Of a stretch of DNA of 29,156 nt, positions 12,461 to 20,138 are shown one piece after another (position 1 is the first letter of the stretch; the number at the start of each line of letters is the position of its first letter). The notes beneath the pieces were generated by a model. The model did no database searches. It was given only the letters and a program-made list of their open reading frames with translations, and had not been told where the DNA came from. Source of the DNA: a virus. The translations under genes were made by a program, and so were the position numbers. The stretch lies in the IMG/VR virus record IMGVR_UViG_3300038759_000087, positions 1-29,156 of that record; one strand, 5' to 3'.

Positions 12461-13444
12461 ATGAACTACTACAACGAGTGGGATTCATTCGCAGCCGAGT
12501 GGCTAAAACAACTAATCAAAGACGGCCTCATCCCTGACGGTGAGGTCGATACAAGGAGCATTGCAGATGTCGAACCATCAGACCTTAACGGATTTACACA
12601 GTGCCACTTCTTCGCAGGTATCGGAGGATGGTCAAGAGCCTTGCAGCTCGCAGGATGGAGTTCAGACAGACCTGTTTGGACGGGAAGCCCTCCTTGCCAA
12701 TCCTTCTCCACAGCAGGAAAGGGAAAAGGAAAAGACGACGAGCGACACCTCTGGCCTGTCTTCTTTAATCTCATCCGAGAGTGCCAACCTACAGCAGTGT
12801 TTGGCGAACAGGTTGCAGCAGCTATCAGACACGGATGGCTCGATGATCTACAAATTGACTTTGAAGAAGAAGGATACGCCTCAGCAGCGGTCGTATTACC
12901 AGCTGGGGGCGTCGGCGCGTTCCACAAAAGGGACAGGCTCTTCTTCACAGCCAAGCGCGTGGCTGACCCCAACGACATCGGACACGAACGGAATACGGAA
13001 ACTAGACGGGAAGCGCAGCGGGGGACTGAACACGCAGGTAGTCTCGGCGTGGCCAACACCGATGAGTTCGGACAATCGCGACCGGGGGAAGTTCAGAGAC
13101 GCTTCGGTACAGAGAAGGATAGCCAAAGGGAAGTCAATCGAGCTGTCAATGTTAGTAGAGTCAGTACATCCTTGGCCAACACCAACTCATCACAACTCCA
13201 AGGAAGGGGGATACCCGGGGGAGTTGACCAGAAAGACAGTGCCACTAGGGGCGATGAAGCATTTAGTCTCTGGGGAAATTCCCAGATCATCTACTGCCGA
13301 GACGGAAAGTACCGCCCCATCCCAACTGAACCCGCGCTTTTCCCTTTGGCTAATGGGATACCCAATCGAGTGGGCATACTCCGCGGAGCAGGTAACGCCA
13401 TTGTCCCGCAAGCAGCGGCAGAAATCATAAAGGCGGTGATGTAG
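12461..13444 (+). CDS. C5 cytosine DNA methyltransferase
   Basis: 327 residues. Motif I FFAGIGGWSRAL (AdoMet site), motif IV GSPPCQSFSTAGKGKG with catalytic Cys79, a GEQV variant of the usual ENV motif, KRDRLFF (motif VIII region) and the terminal LRGAGNAIVPQAAAEII (motif X). About 55 residues of non-conserved leader precede motif I. The region between KRVADPND and GIPNRVG is polar and repetitive and would be the target-recognition part. Likely role: methylating phage DNA against host restriction, or host-signal control. The central part is overprinted by another ORF (12567-13430). The stop shares a base with the helicase GTG. Confidence 0.92.
   Translation: MNYYNEWDSFAAEWLKQLIKDGLIPDGEVDTRSIADVEPSDLNGFTQCHFFAGIGGWSRALQLAGWSSDRPVWTGSPPCQSFSTAGKGKGKDDERHLWPVFFNLIRECQPTAVFGEQVAAAIRHGWLDDLQIDFEEEGYASAAVVLPAGGVGAFHKRDRLFFTAKRVADPNDIGHERNTETRREAQRGTEHAGSLGVANTDEFGQSRPGEVQRRFGTEKDSQREVNRAVNVSRVSTSLANTNSSQLQGRGIPGGVDQKDSATRGDEAFSLWGNSQIIYCRDGKYRPIPTEPALFPLANGIPNRVGILRGAGNAIVPQAAAEIIKAVM
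12567..13430 (+). CDS. Overprinted protein inside the methyltransferase gene
   Basis: 287 residues in the +1 frame relative to the methyltransferase, lying entirely within it. ATG 12567 has AAGGAG eight bases upstream, a better site than the methyltransferase itself has. The protein is Ser/Thr/Gln-rich with SATSSQVSEDGQEPCSSQDG, three tryptophan repeats (AWLTPTTSD, AWPTPMSSD, PWPTPTHHN) and a C-terminal LNPRFSLWLMGYPIEWA block. I recognise this architecture from phage and prophage proteins with repeated W-P-T-P and a final NPxFxxWLMGYPxxW, function unknown, usually found with cytosine methyltransferases. Alternatively the pattern is a shadow of methyltransferase conservation; the length of open frame and the ribosome binding site argue otherwise. 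Confidence 0.6.
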   Translation: MSNHQTLTDLHSATSSQVSEDGQEPCSSQDGVQTDLFGREALLANPSPQQEREKEKTTSDTSGLSSLISSESANLQQCLANRLQQLSDTDGSMIYKLTLKKKDTPQQRSYYQLGASARSTKGTGSSSQPSAWLTPTTSDTNGIRKLDGKRSGGLNTQVVSAWPTPMSSDNRDRGKFRDASVQRRIAKGKSIELSMLVESVHPWPTPTHHNSKEGGYPGELTRKTVPLGAMKHLVSGEIPRSSTAETESTAPSQLNPRFSLWLMGYPIEWAYSAEQVTPLSRKQRQKS

Positions 13445-14928
13445 TGATTGAGCTGCGCCCACATCAGGAGGAAGCCGTAGAAGCCCTACGGCAGTCTCTC
13501 CGTCAGCAGAAGATGCGCCCTCTACTGGCTGCTCCGTGTTCAATGGGTAAGACGATGATCGCAGCCCATATCATGATGAACGCAGCCCGCAAGGGTATTA
13601 GAAGTGTTTTCTTCTGCGACCGAGTTAAGCTGGTCAGCCAGACCACCGATACCTTTGACCGCCTCGGGGCTGATTACTCAGTCCTGCAAGGTGACGACCC
13701 AAGGTACGACCCCAACAAGCTAATCCAAATAGCCTCCATTCAGACAGCGGTACGCCGCAAGCACTTCGCCTTTGATCTGGCGATAGTGGATGAATGCCAC
13801 ACGATGTACAAAGGTCTGGTAGAGGGGTTCATGCAGCGGTACAACAACGTGCCGTTTATAGGGCTTAGTGCTACACCTTTCTCCAAAGGGCTAGGAAAGC
13901 ACTGGGATGATCTTATAGTCACCACTACCACCAGACAGCTACTAGACAAAGGCTGGTTGTGTCCTACTGATTACTACGTTGGTAAGACCATTGACCGCAA
14001 AGGCATCAAGACCAAAGCCTTGTCTACGGGTGGCTCAGATTACGACCCTGAGGCGTTGGGTAAGGCTATGATCGACAACGAAACCTTTAATGGGGATGTT
14101 GTAGAGAATTACCGCAAGCACTCCAACGACCTCCAGAGGAAGGCTATAGCCTTTAGTCCGTCAGTGGCGCACTCCAAGTCTATGGTGGAAAGGTTTAACG
14201 CTGCGGGCATTCCAGCACTTCATATAGATGGTTATATGAGTGACGAGGAGCGGAAGTATATCTATGACGACCACAGGGCTGGACGGTGTAAAGTCTTGTG
14301 TTGCAGCCGCCTCTTGGGGGTTGGGTATGACGACCCCTCAGTGGAAGTATTGATAGACTGTTTCAGCACTAAGAGTCCGATAGCCTTTGTACAACGAGCA
14401 GGAAGAATCTGGCGAATCGCTGAAGGTAAGGAGAAGGCGACCTACCTTGACCACGCAGGTAATCTAAAAGTCCACGGCTTCCCAGAGGATATAGTCCCTC
14501 ACAAGTTAGATGACGGAACTCAGACCTTTAAGGAAAAGAACCAGACCAAGAAGGACGAGCGGGAGAAGCTGACCCGTGACTGTCCTGTCTGCTCCGCTGC
14601 GTTCCAAGGCCGCAAATGCGCCTGTGGGTATACTATTTCCAGCAACGACCCTGTATTCAAAGATGACGGGACTATGCTCAAGAAGGTTAGTAAAGACTTC
14701 AAGGTAGAGGACAAATCAGCTTGGATGGGGCAGTTCATGCAGATAGCCAAAGAGAAAGGCTATCAAGAGGGCTGGGCAAGTCATAAGTACAAAGAGAAGT
14801 TCGGCGTGTGGCCCAAGGGAGTCGATAGAACTCCAAGGCCAGTAACAGAAGAGGTGCGTGGATTTATCACACACATGAACATAAAGAGGAGAATCGCTAA
14901 TGAAAAACCTAGAATGTATTCTTGGTAG
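13444..14928 (+). CDS. SF2 DEAD/DEAH-box helicase with zinc knuckle
   Basis: 494 residues, GTG start overlapping the methyltransferase stop. N-terminal LRPHQEEAVEAL (Q-motif-like), motif I APCSMGKT, motif II DECH, motif III SATPFS, and motif VI QRAGRIWR with the preceding LLGVGYDDPSVEVLI. Residues near 375-390 hold CPVCSAAFQGRKCACGY, a four-Cys zinc site, followed by a helical tail. Overall plan is that of phage SSL2/type III-restriction-like helicases used in replication or recombination. With no DNA polymerase in view it may open the origin or restart forks using host enzymes (inference). Confidence 0.92.
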   Translation: MIELRPHQEEAVEALRQSLRQQKMRPLLAAPCSMGKTMIAAHIMMNAARKGIRSVFFCDRVKLVSQTTDTFDRLGADYSVLQGDDPRYDPNKLIQIASIQTAVRRKHFAFDLAIVDECHTMYKGLVEGFMQRYNNVPFIGLSATPFSKGLGKHWDDLIVTTTTRQLLDKGWLCPTDYYVGKTIDRKGIKTKALSTGGSDYDPEALGKAMIDNETFNGDVVENYRKHSNDLQRKAIAFSPSVAHSKSMVERFNAAGIPALHIDGYMSDEERKYIYDDHRAGRCKVLCCSRLLGVGYDDPSVEVLIDCFSTKSPIAFVQRAGRIWRIAEGKEKATYLDHAGNLKVHGFPEDIVPHKLDDGTQTFKEKNQTKKDEREKLTRDCPVCSAAFQGRKCACGYTISSNDPVFKDDGTMLKKVSKDFKVEDKSAWMGQFMQIAKEKGYQEGWASHKYKEKFGVWPKGVDRTPRPVTEEVRGFITHMNIKRRIANEKPRMYSW

Positions 14929-15325
14929 CTTGGATAAAGTCAGGAAACAAGGGCAGGGCTACATAGCCTGCTGTCCGGTACACGGGGACAACAACCCCTC
15001 AATGAGCATCAAAGAGGCTGATGACAAGATTTTGATGTTCTGCCACGCCTGTAATGCTAAAGGCCCAGAGATAGTACAGGCCATAGGTCTAAAGCCTGAT
15101 GTGCTGTTTGATAAGCCATTTAAGCGTGAGGAAGACAAGCACTGGCTGCTCAACAAGAAAGCTGATTGGGATGACACAATGATCTTAATGGCGCACGAAA
15201 CACTTAAACAAGGTAAAACAATCAGTTATAATGACTACAAGGAAATCCGGCAGTCATTAGCTCGCAGGGAACAAAGAAGAAAGCTGAACCTGCCGATTAC
15301 CTTCAATATGGAAATAGCACTATGA
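14900..15325 (+). CDS. CHC2-type zinc-finger protein, primase-like N-terminal domain only
   Basis: 141 residues, GAGGAG eight bases before ATG, overlapping the helicase end by 29 bases. Residues 1-55 match the primase zinc-binding domain: GYIACCPVHGDNNPSMSI and LMFCHACNAKGPEIVQAIGL, that is Cys-His then Cys-x2-Cys ligands. After a short helix the remainder is a charged helical tail (YNDYKEIRQSLARREQRRKLN). No TOPRIM or archaeo-eukaryotic primase core follows, in contrast to DnaG or T7 gp4. It could recognise priming sites and deliver them to a separate or host enzyme. Confidence 0.85.
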   Translation: MKNLECILGSLDKVRKQGQGYIACCPVHGDNNPSMSIKEADDKILMFCHACNAKGPEIVQAIGLKPDVLFDKPFKREEDKHWLLNKKADWDDTMILMAHETLKQGKTISYNDYKEIRQSLARREQRRKLNLPITFNMEIAL

Positions 15326-15495
15326 AAGACACCAGTCACATCAGCGAGGCCATAGCGCGCCACACCGAGGAGTTTCTAGCCAAGGGCGGGAAGATCAAAG
15401 TCATCCCTCCCCAGACCTTCTCTACTGGCTACACAGATAATGTCCGCAGGGACTTCACCGTGAAGAACAACCGTGGGGAAGATCGCTTTGGGTAG
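15322..15495 (+). CDS. Small replication-region protein, unknown
   Basis: 57 residues, ATG in ATGA overlap with the zinc-finger gene. The motif EEFLAKGGKIKVIPPQTFSTGY corresponds to a short recurrent phage motif (I-xxFLxxGGKIxxIP) found in replication regions; no biochemical function is known. Basic C-terminus (VRRDFTVKNNRGEDRFG). Overlaps the nuclease gene start by 23 bases. Confidence 0.72.
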   Translation: MKDTSHISEAIARHTEEFLAKGGKIKVIPPQTFSTGYTDNVRRDFTVKNNRGEDRFG

Positions 15496-15913
15496 GCCAC
15501 TGTATGAGTCAAAGGAAGACCTCGCCAAAGAGGAAAAGGTCAAAGCCCTCTTAGAGAAGAAGTGGCAGTCTACCCTCCACAAACTCCCTATCTCTTACAA
15601 CTACGACTATCTGGTAGAACGTAATGGTCATAGTGTCGCTTGGGTAGAGGTGAAGGTCAGAACCAATCCAATGAAGCAATATGATACAATGATGGTATCA
15701 TTGCACAAATTGTTAGCAGGCAGTCACCTTACATCTACAACAGGTATACCCTGCTTCCTAGTGGTACAGTGGACAGATGCGACTGGTTTTGTGAATATCA
15801 ACGAATGCGCCTCAACCCTAAAGATGGGAGGACGCGCAGATAGAAATGACTCTCAAGACCGCGACCCTTGTATGTACATAGACATAGATCAGTTTCAGGA
15901 GCTTACCCAGTGA
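15473..15913 (+). CDS. PD-(D/E)XK-like nuclease
   Basis: 146 residues from GTG 15473 (a TTG at 15488 is an alternative; neither has a strong ribosome binding site). Core: YNYDYLVERNGHSVAWVEVKVRTNP, where the Asp of YDYL and E-V-K form the D..ExK catalytic triad, followed by a helix with a Tyr/Met-rich segment and the strand GIPCFLVVQW. This order fits small phage nucleases of the restriction-like fold, such as Holliday junction resolvases or replication nucleases. The C-terminus continues to MYIDIDQFQELTQ. Adjacent to replication genes and TerS; substrate unknown. Confidence 0.75.
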   Translation: MGKIALGRPLYESKEDLAKEEKVKALLEKKWQSTLHKLPISYNYDYLVERNGHSVAWVEVKVRTNPMKQYDTMMVSLHKLLAGSHLTSTTGIPCFLVVQWTDATGFVNINECASTLKMGGRADRNDSQDRDPCMYIDIDQFQELTQ

Positions 15914-16278
15914 CAGAGAAGACACACGGCAACACTCGCGTCTTTACTGACAAAGAAATTGAAGAATGCTTTAAGATTGCCCCAGCATTAAATAAACAGC
16001 AGCTTGCAGATTATTATGGCTGTTGTTTCAATACCTTACACAGAGCGATGAAAAGACAGCCTGAATTTGGTGAAGCGTACAGGAAGGCTCATGCTATGGC
16101 GATCATCAATATGGCTGGGTCGTTGCAGAAGAAGGGCTTAGAGGGCGATGTGGGTGCGGCTAAGTTCTGGCTATCCCATCAGGCAGGATGGACCGAGACG
16201 AAGCGTACAGAAGTCTCTGGACCTGACGGCGAGCCTATTGAGTTAGATCATCTTTGGAAGATAGAGGTGGTGGAATGA
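15910..16278 (+). CDS. terS: Terminase small subunit
   Basis: 122 residues, GTG in GTGA overlap with the nuclease stop; upstream in-frame codons would lie inside that gene. An N-terminal HTH (LNKQQLADYYGCCFNTLHRAMKRQP) is followed by a helical oligomerisation region and the typical end GDVGAAKFWLSHQAGWTETKRTEVSGPDGEPI, which recurs in phage small terminases. It recognises the packaging site and loads DNA onto the large subunit. Two small genes intervene before terL. Confidence 0.85.
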   Translation: MTEKTHGNTRVFTDKEIEECFKIAPALNKQQLADYYGCCFNTLHRAMKRQPEFGEAYRKAHAMAIINMAGSLQKKGLEGDVGAAKFWLSHQAGWTETKRTEVSGPDGEPIELDHLWKIEVVE

Positions 16279-16484
16279 GCACTGGCCCGTGGGAAGGTGG
16301 AAAGGGCTCGCGCCCCAGAAAGTACAGCGTCAGCAAGTATCAGGACAATTACGAGAGGATATTCAATGCCGCTAAAGAAGGGAAAAAGCCAAAAGGTGAT
16401 AAGCCAGAACATCAGGACAGAGATGGCAGCGGGGAAACCACGCAAGCAAGCAGTAGCCATTGCTATGTCAAAGGCGAAGCGTAA
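16275..16484 (+). CDS. Small protein of the WKGGKGSxPR type, unknown
   Basis: 69 residues, ATG overlapping the terS stop (ATGA). MSTGPWEGGKGSRPRKYSVSKYQDNYERIFNAAKEG matches a small phage family with W-x-GGKGSxPRP and NYxxIFG, usually near terminase or replication genes, function unknown. After residue 35 the frame continues as a hydrophilic tail through the next gene's coding region, so only the N-terminal half looks family-like. Confidence 0.7.
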   Translation: MSTGPWEGGKGSRPRKYSVSKYQDNYERIFNAAKEGKKPKGDKPEHQDRDGSGETTQASSSHCYVKGEA

Positions 16485-16503
16485 GAAGGCCACCTACGAA
16501 TAA
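16366..16503 (+). CDS. Small lysine-rich protein ending ATYE (MPLKKGKS family)
   Basis: 45 residues, ATG with GAGAGGA upstream. MPLKKGKSQKVISQNIRTEMAAG and KPRKQAVAIAMSKAKRKK match a widely occurring phage micro-protein (xPLxKGxSxxxISxNIRxEIxxGKPxxQAVAIAxSxA). That family normally ends after the basic tail; here ATYE is added. The gene overlaps the preceding one for most of its length in another frame and its TAA shares a base with the terL ATG. Strong positive charge suggests nucleic-acid binding. See the finding on the shared C-terminus. Confidence 0.8.
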   Translation: MPLKKGKSQKVISQNIRTEMAAGKPRKQAVAIAMSKAKRKKATYE

Positions 16504-17915
16504 TGCCCCAGATGCAAATCCCTAAGAAGCTGCGGAGGTTCATAGACACTCCTAAACGCTTCAAGGTCGCCATAGGAGGCCGAGGCTCAGGCAAGTCAAT
16601 GAGCTTTGCCGATCTATGCCTGATGGACGCTCAGACCAAGGGGATTAAGACCGCCTGCTTCCGTGAGTTTCAGAACTCCATAGACGACTCAGTACACGCC
16701 CTCCTCAAGTCAGAGATAGACCGCCTCAACCTCCAAGGCTTTGAGGTGCAGAACAACCAAATCCTTTTCAATGAAGACCCCGTGTTTAAGTTCCGTGGTC
16801 TGGCAAGAAACCCAGAGGGCGTGAAGTCAATGCACGGCTTCCAAAGGTTCTGGGTGGAAGAAGCCCAAACGATTTCATTCAACTCCCTTAAGGCTTTGAC
16901 TCCTACACTGCGTGAGGAGGGCTCAGAGATATGGTTTTCAGCCAACCCCAGATCAAGTGTGGATGCCTTCTCCCAACGGTTCATCAAGCCCTTTGAAAAG
17001 CAATTAAGGCGTGACGGATACTATGAGGACGACTTGCACCTGATTGTGATAATCAATATCACAGACAACCCGCTCGCTCCTGACGTCTTGAAGCAGGAGA
17101 TGGCACACGACAAAGAGGTGATGTCTCCGGCGCTCTTCCAGCATATCTGGGAAGGGGAATACTACGACTCAGTGGAAGATAACATCATCCCAACAGAGTG
17201 GTATGACGCAGCCATAGACGCCCATAAGAAGCTAGGCTTTGAGCCTTCTGGTGCATTGATTGCTTCGCACGACCCGTCTGATGAGGGTGGAGACAGCAAG
17301 GGCTTTGCTATGCGCAAGGGCTCGGTTGTCTTAGAGGTGTGTGAAAAGGTAACAGGTGATTCTAACGAGGGTATGGACTGGGCTCTAAAGAAAGCCAGAG
17401 ACGCACAGGCAGATTGGTTTGTGTGGGACTGTGATGGTCTGGGCATCTCTCTCAAGCGTCAGGTAGACCAAGAGCTAGACTCCACCGCGATGCAAAAGCA
17501 CCAGTTCCGAGGCTCAGAAACTCCTGACGATGCGGTAGTTCCATACAGTGGTAAAGACTCCAAGACCAACAAAGACACCTTCTTCAACAAGCGGGCGCAA
17601 TACTGGTGGAAGCTACGGGATAGGTTTGAAGCTACCTACCGAGCAGTGGTGAAGGGTGAGTATGTAAACCCTGATGAGTTAATCTCTCTCAGCAGCGAAA
17701 TAGAGACGCTGGACCAGTTAAGAAGCGAAGTGTGCAGAATCCCGCAAAAACGCTCAAATAATGGTAAAATCCAGATAATGTCAAAGATTGATATGGCAAA
17801 GAAGCCGTATGAGCTACCGTCCCCGAATATGGGTGATGCGTTAATGATGTCAATGTTTTCACCAAAGGCAGTCCAGAAAGCGGCTGTCAAAATCAATTTC
17901 TCTGGCTGGGGCTAG
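16503..17915 (+). CDS. terL: Terminase large subunit (ATPase and nuclease)
   Basis: 470 residues. Walker A GGRGSGKS (25-32), Walker B region FWVEEAQ (about 116-122), coupling motif SANPRS. The C-terminal RNase H-like nuclease carries HDPSDEGGD (about 256), VWDCDGLG (about 307) and SPNMGDALMM (about 441), supplying the metal-binding Asp residues. It is closest in appearance to Sf6/P22-type headful terminases, which fits a circularly permuted, terminally redundant genome and the Erf module. ATG shares a base with the preceding stop. Confidence 0.95.
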   Translation: MPQMQIPKKLRRFIDTPKRFKVAIGGRGSGKSMSFADLCLMDAQTKGIKTACFREFQNSIDDSVHALLKSEIDRLNLQGFEVQNNQILFNEDPVFKFRGLARNPEGVKSMHGFQRFWVEEAQTISFNSLKALTPTLREEGSEIWFSANPRSSVDAFSQRFIKPFEKQLRRDGYYEDDLHLIVIINITDNPLAPDVLKQEMAHDKEVMSPALFQHIWEGEYYDSVEDNIIPTEWYDAAIDAHKKLGFEPSGALIASHDPSDEGGDSKGFAMRKGSVVLEVCEKVTGDSNEGMDWALKKARDAQADWFVWDCDGLGISLKRQVDQELDSTAMQKHQFRGSETPDDAVVPYSGKDSKTNKDTFFNKRAQYWWKLRDRFEATYRAVVKGEYVNPDELISLSSEIETLDQLRSEVCRIPQKRSNNGKIQIMSKIDMAKKPYELPSPNMGDALMMSMFSPKAVQKAAVKINFSGWG

Positions 17916-17918
17916 ACT

Positions 17919-20138
17919 ATGAAATACGATAACGGAATGGAAGAGAAGGAAGAGTCAGCGGAATACACCGAGGATGACTTGTCCTACAAAGATAAGTATG
18001 AGGACCACCAAAGCGTCATCAACCTTCTCTCCTCCTGCCAACAGGCCGACCACGACAACCGCGAGCAGGCCCGTGAGGCTCATCTGTTCCTTGATAAGAG
18101 GGACGGTCAGTGGGAGCCCTACTGGTGGAACGCCAACCAGAACAAGCCACGCTACACGTTCGATCAGGTCAACCCTATCGTCTCTCAGGTCGCCTCAGAG
18201 ATTGAACAGGCAGACTTTGATATCCGAGTCTCTCCTGCTGGTGGTAACGCTACGAAAAGCGTGGCATCTACCTATGACGGGATAATCCGAAACATTGAGA
18301 ATATCTCCAACGCCAAACAAATCTACGCCCAAGCCTGTAGAGGTATGGTGACTGGCGGGTTTGATGCGTGGAGGGTCTGTTCTAAGTTCGCAGACGACAA
18401 CTCATTCGACCAAGACATCATGATTGAGAAGATCGCCAACCCTTTGGATAGGGTGTGGTTTGACCCTGCGGCAGAGAAACAAGATAAGTCTGACTCAAGG
18501 TATGCGTTTGTCTTACATCCTATGGCAATAGACGAGTACCAGAGTCGTTGGCCTGAAGGCTCAGAGGAGTCAGTCACAGACGACCGTGAAGGTGATGCTT
18601 ACTACGACAAGGCTGAGGTCATTGTTGTGGGTGAGTTCCTGTATATGGAGTCAGAGGACCGCGAGCTGGTCATGATGAGCAACGGTCAGACTCATGAGGT
18701 CAATGAGGACTTTGAGAAGGTCAAAGATGACCTTGAGGCTATAGGTGTCACAGAGGTCCGCAGGCGCAAGCGCAAGATGCACAAGGTCTGCTCAAGGTAC
18801 TTCGACGGCAAGGACTGGTTGGAGGATGACAAAGATACAGTCTTTAACCGCATTCCTGTAGTTCCGGTCTACGGCAACTTCAAGATATTTGAAAACAAAA
18901 CGATCTACTGGGGTGTAGTGGAGAAGCTACTAGACCCGCAGCGCGTTATGAACTACGCAATGTCACGAGAGATTGAGGAAGGTGCGCTAGCTCCACGGGC
19001 TAAGTATTGGATGACTCCGACTCAGGCAGCGGGTCATGAAGACACATTAGCCACGCTGAACACTAACAGCGACCCAATGCAGCTCTTTAACCCTGACCCT
19101 GAGTTTCCTCAAGCCCCACAGCAGAACGGTGGCGCAGCTATCAACGCTGGTCTGAGGACAGTCGCTCAGGCTATGCAGGGCATGATGAACGCAACGTCTG
19201 GGATGTTCGCAGCGAATATGGGTGACAACCCTAACGCTCAGTCAGGTGTAGCGATACGTCAGCTCCAGAACAAGGGCGACAACGCTACCTACCAGTACAC
19301 ACGAGCTATGGAGATTGCTATCGCAGCAACGGGCCAGCTCATTAAGGACGCTATCCCCAAGGTCTACGACACCACTAGGACCATCCGCGTTCTAAGGGAA
19401 GACGATTCCTATGATATGGCTGACATCAACCAACAAGTCATAGACAACGCCACAGGCGAGATTGTGGTAGTTAATGATCTGTCAGTGGGTGTTTATGATG
19501 TGGTGTGTAAGGCAGGCCCGAGCTTCCAGAACCGCCAACAAGAAACGATTGAGGCGATTACTCAACTGGCTCAAGTCGATCCGTCTCTGATGCAGATCGC
19601 TGGTGACTTGTTGATGCAGAACATCAATACCCCTGCGGCAGCACAGATCGCCGAGAGAAAGCGAGCCCAGATGATACAAGCTGGAATGATTCCTCAGTCT
19701 CAAATGACCGAAGAGGAACTGATGGCAGCGCAGCAGCAGATGCAAGGCCAGCAACAACCTGACCCTGCAATGGTGCTAGCACAAGCCGAGCAGATGAAGG
19801 CTCAAGCCGAGATGATGCGGGCTCAGATAGAGCAGGCCAAGCTCCAGAACGAGCAGATGAAGCTACAGATCGAAGCTCAGAAACTCCAGTCTCAAACAGT
19901 GGGCGATCAGGCTGACAACCAGATTGACGCCTTCAACGCCGAGACTAAGCGTATGGAGACGCAGATCAAAGCCCAACAGGCAGGCGCTACCATTGACAAG
20001 ACCTCAGCTCAGGCAATGGGCGAGCAGTTAGACAACCAGAAGAAGATGTCTGACATGATGGAAGAGCAGCAACGCAAAGCAATGCAGCAAAGCCTTTCAA
20101 CAGCCCAACTTGTGAGTATTGCCCGTGGCGGAGTCTAG
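17919..20138 (+). CDS. P22-type portal protein
   Basis: 739 residues, matching the P22 portal in length. The N-terminus is acidic; the core includes DQVNPIVSQVASEIEQADFDIRVSPAGG, ACRGMVTGGFDAWRV, NPLDRVWFDPAA, VVEKLLDPQRVMNYAMSREIEEGALAPRAKYW and QSGVAIRQLQNKGDNATYQYTRAMEIA, all typical of the P22 portal family. Residues 590-730 are a long Gln/Ala/Met-rich coiled coil (EQMKAQAEMMRAQIEQAKLQ), like the P22 C-terminal helical barrel that reaches into the capsid. The dodecameric ring forms the DNA entry/exit vertex. It starts 3 bp after terL. Confidence 0.95.
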   Translation: MKYDNGMEEKEESAEYTEDDLSYKDKYEDHQSVINLLSSCQQADHDNREQAREAHLFLDKRDGQWEPYWWNANQNKPRYTFDQVNPIVSQVASEIEQADFDIRVSPAGGNATKSVASTYDGIIRNIENISNAKQIYAQACRGMVTGGFDAWRVCSKFADDNSFDQDIMIEKIANPLDRVWFDPAAEKQDKSDSRYAFVLHPMAIDEYQSRWPEGSEESVTDDREGDAYYDKAEVIVVGEFLYMESEDRELVMMSNGQTHEVNEDFEKVKDDLEAIGVTEVRRRKRKMHKVCSRYFDGKDWLEDDKDTVFNRIPVVPVYGNFKIFENKTIYWGVVEKLLDPQRVMNYAMSREIEEGALAPRAKYWMTPTQAAGHEDTLATLNTNSDPMQLFNPDPEFPQAPQQNGGAAINAGLRTVAQAMQGMMNATSGMFAANMGDNPNAQSGVAIRQLQNKGDNATYQYTRAMEIAIAATGQLIKDAIPKVYDTTRTIRVLREDDSYDMADINQQVIDNATGEIVVVNDLSVGVYDVVCKAGPSFQNRQQETIEAITQLAQVDPSLMQIAGDLLMQNINTPAAAQIAERKRAQMIQAGMIPQSQMTEEELMAAQQQMQGQQQPDPAMVLAQAEQMKAQAEMMRAQIEQAKLQNEQMKLQIEAQKLQSQTVGDQADNQIDAFNAETKRMETQIKAQQAGATIDKTSAQAMGEQLDNQKKMSDMMEEQQRKAMQQSLSTAQLVSIARGGV

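Noticed and set aside
12469-13059. 196-codon open frame on the minus strand inside the methyltransferase
   Set aside because: No ribosome binding site or recognisable family; its openness follows from the composition of the already dual-coding region.
13190-13543. 117-codon minus-strand frame over the methyltransferase/helicase junction
   Set aside because: No family resemblance or start signal; antisense to two well supported genes.
16670-16987. 105-codon minus-strand frame within terL
   Set aside because: Antisense to the conserved ATPase domain, without start signals.
19740-20090. Gln/Ala/Met-rich repeats at the portal C-terminus as a separate repeat element
   Set aside because: This is the expected helical barrel or coiled coil of P22-like portals, not a DNA repeat of its own.
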